Below, in pieces: positions 60,201 through 64,000 of a stretch of 64,000 nt of DNA. How positions within the stretch are numbered: the first letter of the stretch is position 1; each line of letters begins with the position of its first letter. The DNA is from Erodium maritimum (taxonomy: Eukaryota; Streptophyta; Magnoliopsida; Geraniales; Geraniaceae), in the NCBI GenBank assembly GCA_963921825.1, contig OY997588.1, positions 64,934,617-64,998,616 of the forward strand, in the 5' to 3' direction. A model generated the notes under the pieces. The model searched no databases. It was not told the origin of the DNA and saw only the letters and a program-made list of their open reading frames with translations. Made by a program: the position numbers and the translations under genes.

Positions 60201-62125
60201 TCGGGGAACTCGCATACCACTCTCGGTAACTCTCGGCTCTGCACAGCCGGTACTTCCTCCTCTGCGGACAACGCCGACAGGAGGACCCCACTCTTACTCC
60301 CCAGCACGCACGTCACCTTCGTACCACCCACTGTCACTGTCACTCGTCGTCTGTAGCAATCGATGTTGGCTCGGTACCTCGACAACCAATCCATACCCAA
60401 AATCACATCAAAGGTAGTCATCCCCAACACGAGAAGGTCACCAGGGCAAGGACAGTCTGCGACTCTAATCTCGCAGGCACGACATACTCTAGTCAACGAT
60501 GCACCACCCCCAACTGGGGTGTCCAGGCATAGGGGTGGACTCAACGGCTCTAAGCTCAACCCCAACCTCTCAGCACAACCCGACGAAATAAAAGAGTGCG
60601 ATGCCCCGGTATCAAACAAGAACAAAGCCCATAAATGATACAACAAACACGTACCCTGGATGGTCTCACGGTACGTGCTAGGTCCTGGGGCTCTGGAGTC
60701 GGTGACTGCATATACTCTCCCCTGCGAGGCCTGCTGCCTCTGACCCTGCGCACTGGCTGCTGGATACCCGTGACTCTGCTGCTGTCTCGGAATTGGTGCG
60801 CTCGTAGACGGCCGTGATGATCTCGGCTGCTGACCCTGTCGAGGGCGACCTCTGGGCGACTGTATTGTCCGCGACTGCTGCGGTCGCTGCACTGATGTCT
60901 CCCCCAACTGCTCTCGGCACCATGCCATAGTGTGACCGGCCCGGCCGCATCGGTAACAGCTGATCTCATCAGCCCTTGACCCCGAGCCCTGGCCTGTCCG
61001 GCTAGTAGATGGTACTGCCGCGGTTCCTCCCCTCGTCGGACAGTCTCGCTGTAAGTGGTCTGGCTGCCCGCAGTGATAGCATGACGGCCTCCTCTCTGAG
61101 GCGACTGGCCCTACTGATGCCACTGACCCCTGCTGTCTCGATCCACTCTGATGAGGCGGTGGTCGGAAGGATCCCGCGGTCCTCTGCCTCCGCGAGTCTC
61201 GTGAGTCTGACGGCCCTGCCCAACTGATCGGCCGAGGTCGGACCTCACGGCTCCTGACTGCATCCCTGGCGCCCTGCTCTACTGTAGCTGCGGTGTCCAC
61301 GAGGTCGGTATACTTCCGTATCCTCAAGGCGAGAACCTGGTTCCGGATGCCCAGCCTCAGTCCGTCCTGGAACCGCAGGCAACGGTTCGCCTCGCTCGTC
61401 ACCATCTCAGGCGCGAATCTGGCCAAGGCTGTGAACCTGGCTTCGTACTCTCCTACCGTCATCCCCCCTTGCTCCAGGTCTAAGAACTGCCGATGTCGCT
61501 CCAGCCGAGCCGACTCGGGGAAGTACTGTGCCATGAATACCTCCTGGAATACGCTGTAGTCGTATCCGACCGTGTCCTTCACCCGCCCCCACCAGTGGTA
61601 GGCGCTGTCTCTCAGCTGATGGGCCGCGAAGGACACTCTCCGACGGCCATCCTCGACACCCGATGTGTCCAAGTCTCGTGTGACCTGCTCTATCCATCGC
61701 TCAGCCAGGTCGGGATTCGGCTCCCCGACAAAAACAGGTATCCCGAGCTTCAGGAAATCTAGTAGCGCTCGGGAGGTAAGATCCTCTGTCTGAGCGGCCC
61801 TCACCGGGACTGCGGCTGCCTCTGGTGCTGGCGAAGCCGACTCTCGGCTGGCGATGATCGCCACCAAACTCTGAACGGTCCTGGTAAGCTCATCCAGGGC
61901 AGTCATCACTGGAGGGTCCGCGACTGGCGGAACACTGGGGGTGCCTGCAGACGGCCCCGCATCACTCCTCCTGTCTTCTCCGACAGGAGTACCCTGTGCC
62001 TCCGCATAGTCGGCGGGCTCGACGGTCGGCACCCTCCCTGGTGCCCCTGCTGACCGTCCCCGCCGGCCTCGCGTGGGTGCCTGGCCCCGTGTTCCTGATG
62101 GTCGTCCCCGCTTACCGCGAGCCAT
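57218..62125 (-). CDS. Gag-Pol polyprotein of the Tekay-type chromovirus
   Basis: A single uninterrupted frame of 1635 residues from the ATG at 62125 ([14 protein letters not shown]); an upstream in-frame ATG exists at 62200, but this start fits the basic AT-hook-like Gag start. Gag core about 128-275. Two zinc knuckles: [14 protein letters not shown] near 350 and [14 protein letters not shown] near 390. Protease [10 protein letters not shown] near 505. Reverse transcriptase about 700-900 with [11 protein letters not shown] near 823. RNase H near 966 ([10 protein letters not shown]). Integrase: zinc-binding HH...CLVC about 1185-1225, then [16 protein letters not shown] and [10 protein letters not shown] giving the D,D,E triad. 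GPY/F-like module near 1488, chromodomain-like tail about 1550-1595 ([18 protein letters not shown]). All catalytic motifs look intact. The stop lies in the 3' LTR. Confidence 0.95.
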   Translation of the reverse strand: MARGKRGRPSGTRGQAPTRGRRGRSAGAPGRVPTVEPADYAEAQGTPVGEDRRSDAGPSAGTPSVPPVADPPVMTALDELTRTVQSLVAIIASRESASPAPEAAAVPVRAAQTEDLTSRALLDFLKLGIPVFVGEPNPDLAERWIEQVTRDLDTSGVEDGRRRVSFAAHQLRDSAYHWWGRVKDTVGYDYSVFQEVFMAQYFPESARLERHRQFLDLEQGGMTVGEYEARFTALARFAPEMVTSEANRCLRFQDGLRLGIRNQVLALRIRKYTDLVDTAATVEQGARDAVRSREVRPRPISWAGPSDSRDSRRQRTAGSFRPPPHQSGSRQQGSVASVGPVASERRPSCYHCGQPDHLQRDCPTRGGTAAVPSTSRTGQGSGSRADEISCYRCGRAGHTMAWCREQLGETSVQRPQQSRTIQSPRGRPRQGQQPRSSRPSTSAPIPRQQQSHGYPAASAQGQRQQASQGRVYAVTDSRAPGPSTYRETIQGTCLLYHLWALFLFDTGASHSFISSGCAERLGLSLEPLSPPLCLDTPVGGGASLTRVCRACEIRVADCPCPGDLLVLGMTTFDVILGMDWLSRYRANIDCYRRRVTVTVGGTKVTCVLGSKSGVLLSALSAEEEVPAVQSRELPRVVCEFPEVFPEELSGLPPIREVEFGIDLVPGTAAISMAPYRFAPAELTELKRQLEELQQKGFIRPSASPWGAPALFVKKKSGELRMCIDYRKLNRVTVKNRYPMPRIDDLFDQLRGATHFSKIDLRSGYYQLRVREGDVAKTAFRTRYGHYEFLVMPFGLTNAPAAFMDLMNSIFRPYLDQFVVVFVDDILIYSQNEAAHEAHLRVVLTVLREHQLYANREKCEFWLSEVRFLGHIVSRDGILVDPSKIDAVSKWARPTSVFEIRSFLGLAGYYRRFVQDFARLAAPMTLLTRKGVGFVWTDDCEHAFAELKTRLTTAPVLVVPERGFGYDVYCDASGEGLGCVLMQSGRVVAYGSRQLKIHERNYPTHDLELAAVVFALKSWRYYLYGEGFQVFSDHKSLKYIFSQRDLNMRQRRWMELLEEYDFELHYHPGKANVVADALSRKSAPSLASISVREWDMMGELSTFGLELEEVTGGVAMCSLVAQPSLLAQVLEAQREDVEASEIRERVVRGDEVVGWQDSTDWGLRYRGGLFVPVNCRDAVLREAHHSRLVVHPGGTKMYRDLRRHYWWRGMRRAVAEFVSRCLVCQQVKAEHQRPAGLLQPLPIAQWKWEHITMDFVCGLPRSPKGNDAVWVVVDRLTKSAHFLAMRMTDPVDKLSSLYIQEIVRLHGVPVSIVSDRDPRFTSRFWPSLQKALGTEILLSTAHHPQTDGQSERTIQILEDMLRACVLDFRGSWETHLPLAEFAYNNSFQASIGMAPFEALYGRPCRSPVCWAEVGDKSLMGPDLVREMTEKVTLIRDRLRTAQSRQKSYADRRRRPLEFAVGDHVFLKVSPRKGLVRFRRSGGKLAPRYIGPFQILDRVGAVAYRLALPPQLGRVHNVFHVSQLRQYNADPSHVIEWTDIEVADDVSYEEQPIRIMDTRQQILRGGKIIRLVRVQWKHHGAESTWEREDEVRAKYPGLFDSRGTSVLNFADKIPLRGVDCNNHFLSTSVKPAKNRKI
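57275..57292 (-). other. Polypurine tract of the Tekay-type element
   Basis: The minus strand reads CCTTTAAGGGGGGTAGAC directly before the 3' LTR. Confidence 0.85.
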
Positions 62126-62783
62126 AAGCAGTATCCTCTGCACGGATACACGCAAACGTTCAGTTTGCGAACTTAAATAAAAACGACAGTACAAAAGCAC
62201 TAACGTCCACCCGCTTAAGCTTACACTAACGTGCTTATCACTAAAGCGCTACACCGCTCAAGCTAAACGTACTTTATATACTAGCATTAGTAAACGAGAC
62301 CTCAACGAGACCGCACCGACGTGCACCAAACAAGCGACGGCAAACCAACTCACACAACACGACGACCCCCATTCACCGGGCCAATCAAAATCGAACCTTG
62401 CCCACCGGGCCAACCAAAATCAAACATACGCCCATAGGGCCAATCAAGTTCAAGACATGCCCACATGGCCAACAATTTTAAAACCTTCACCCTTTCATTT
62501 TAAAACTTCGTTCCTTGACATCACGTAGTTACAACCCGGTTCAGGCGTCCCCGAACCACGTTGTACCGACTTGACATCAACACCGTCACGTTCGACTACA
62601 GCAGCGCTCCTGAGTCGACCCGCGACAGTTAAAAACAGTTCACGCAATCACACACAATCAGTATGCCAGCAACAAAATACTGTAACATACGCACAACACA
62701 AACAAGACTCAGGACATGACGGGTCTACACTGACTCGACTCTCCCCCCCTAAGTGACGGACAGTCCGAGGTTTGAAACCTCGA
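62126..62783 (-). other. Untranslated leader of the Tekay-type element
   Basis: About 660 bp between primer site and Gag start. It contains repeats of cccaccgggccaa.caaaat (62335-62480). No ORF of note. Confidence 0.6.
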
Positions 62784-62795
62784 GCTCTGATACCA
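62784..62795 (-). other. Primer-binding site of the Tekay-type element (initiator Met-tRNA)
   Basis: The minus strand reads TGGTATCAGAGC, three bases after the 5' LTR. Confidence 0.95.
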
Positions 62796-62798
62796 AGC

Positions 62799-64000
62799 TG
62801 TCACGCCCCAATTTCAGCGAACCGAACTCGGGACGCGAACATTTAAAACATGAACGCTTAAAACCTGTTTTGAATAAAACTCTGATATTTCCATTTAATT
62901 ACCAAAAATAATAATAGTATTTACAATACAAAAACGTCCCAACAAGTGGACAAGGTACACACCCGTCACTAGACTCAACAAAAGTAAGGACCAGACTCCG
63001 CTCCAAGCTCCATGGACTTCAAGAGCTAACCTAGTCCGTCCGGTGATCAGTACCTGTAGGAAAAGCAGCTAGGGGTGAGCGTTCGCTCACCTCCACGGAT
63101 AACAGACTGACTATGGCATAATTAGTAGATAAAGCCAGTAACACTAAAACCAAACCCAACACCGGGACTACAGTCCCCAACTCAGGTACCCAACTGACCC
63201 ACAACCCGTCACCTTCCTCAATAGACTCGACACTCGATAAAAACAGTGTAGACCCGATACAACTATCGACGACCTCCTCAAGGACTCGAACGAAACGACA
63301 CAACACCAAACAAGATCACAAAGGATCGCACACCAGCTGCTCAGTAACCAATCTCAATCAGGTCAGGGTTCCACCTATCGCAATTCCTCGACACGAAGTC
63401 GGATCAGGCTGTCGACCTTTCAAACTCGCAATTCCTCGACACTAAGTCGGATCAGGCTGTCGACCTTTAAAACTCGCAATTCATCGACACTAAGTCGGAT
63501 CAGGCTGTCGACCTTTAGAACTCACCACCCCAGGTAACCACAATCACAATCACAGGCAAGTTCAATCACACAGGCACTCAAGGCCACTCAAGACACCTCA
63601 ACAGTCAAGACTCGGGTTCAACAACCCCACGGGCACTCGCTGCCACTCAAGACACCAAATTAAATACACGGCTCTCATGGCCACCCCGACTCAACAATTA
63701 AATACGGGCTCTCAAGGCCACCCAAACTCAACAATTAAATACGGGCTCTCAAGGCCACCCAAACTCAACAATTAAATAAAACGCACGACAACCTCCGGCA
63801 TACTCGATGCCTCCAACGGTCCTAAAATCACTAGTTTCACAAACAACCTCCGGGCATGGTCATATGCCTCCAGTAATTCAATTATCGCTAAGTTCTCTGT
63901 TCCTACGACACTACTAAGTGTCACATGCTTTTCTCTTAAACGCTACAATCCCGTATCATGCTTTTCTAATAATTAAATAAATCTACTCAACCCACGACAC
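62799..64000 (-). repeat. 5' LTR of the Tekay-type element, cut by the window edge
   Basis: 1202 bp visible, almost identical to 54489-55690. One small length change is seen (ccaaacccaacacc against ccaccaacacc near 63150). Confidence 0.95.

Larger units (their letters stand above)
54489..64000 (-). mobile_element. Tekay-type Gypsy (chromovirus) element, near intact, runs off the window
   Basis: LTR at 54489-57274, internal region with one open Gag-Pol frame on the minus strand, primer site at 62784-62795 and the second LTR from 62799 to beyond the window. Only about four to five differences are visible between the two LTRs over 1.2 kb. Left flank is acttg (54484-54488); the right target repeat is outside the window. 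It broke the LINE at its left. Confidence 0.95.

Overview
The window is nuclear DNA from a flowering plant. It holds one intron-containing host gene and a deep nest of transposable elements. The plant assignment rests on element types: L1-like LINEs with a zf-RVT tail, Tekay- and Reina-type chromoviruses, Copia elements primed by initiator Met-tRNA, hAT and Mutator-like MITEs, and a plant-type calponin-homology (CH) gene. I could not fix a species. No rRNA, tRNA or CRISPR array was recognised.

Region 1 (1-8480): the only convincing host gene, an eight-exon minus-strand gene (1486-7152) for a ~776-residue CH-domain protein. Five of its seven introns each contain a MITE. A TATA box lies ~315 bp upstream of its start codon, and a short degenerate coding scrap is at 7844-8071.

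Region 2 (8481-16946): one small hAT-type DNA element (8-bp target duplication gtcatata, inverted ends starting with [C/T]AGAGGCGGATC). It is inflated to 8.5 kb by four later insertions, each with its own target duplication: two polyA retroposons without ORFs, a Mutator-like TIR element and a broken LINE.

Region 3 (17525-50427): a decayed Reina-like Gypsy element (5' LTR 17525, 3' LTR 41467). It is cut by a full-length Copia element (18373-26733), two solo Copia LTRs and two solo Tekay-family LTRs, one of which contains a MITE. Its 3' LTR is broken off against a Copia LTR fragment, which in turn carries a second, younger full-length Copia element (41917-50396). The two Copia elements share the same internal deletions, including loss of the reverse-transcriptase catalytic box, so they look like members of a defective lineage that still moves. 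Both are flanked by unusually long target duplications (37 and 31 bp) in place of the usual 5 bp.

Region 4 (50428-64000): a second LINE on the minus strand, with a 404-bp MITE inside it. It is broken by a young Tekay-type Gypsy element whose single 1635-codon Gag-Pol frame is fully open; the second LTR runs off the window.

Apart from the CH gene, coding capacity is retrotransposon-derived. The target duplications let the order of insertions be read directly.
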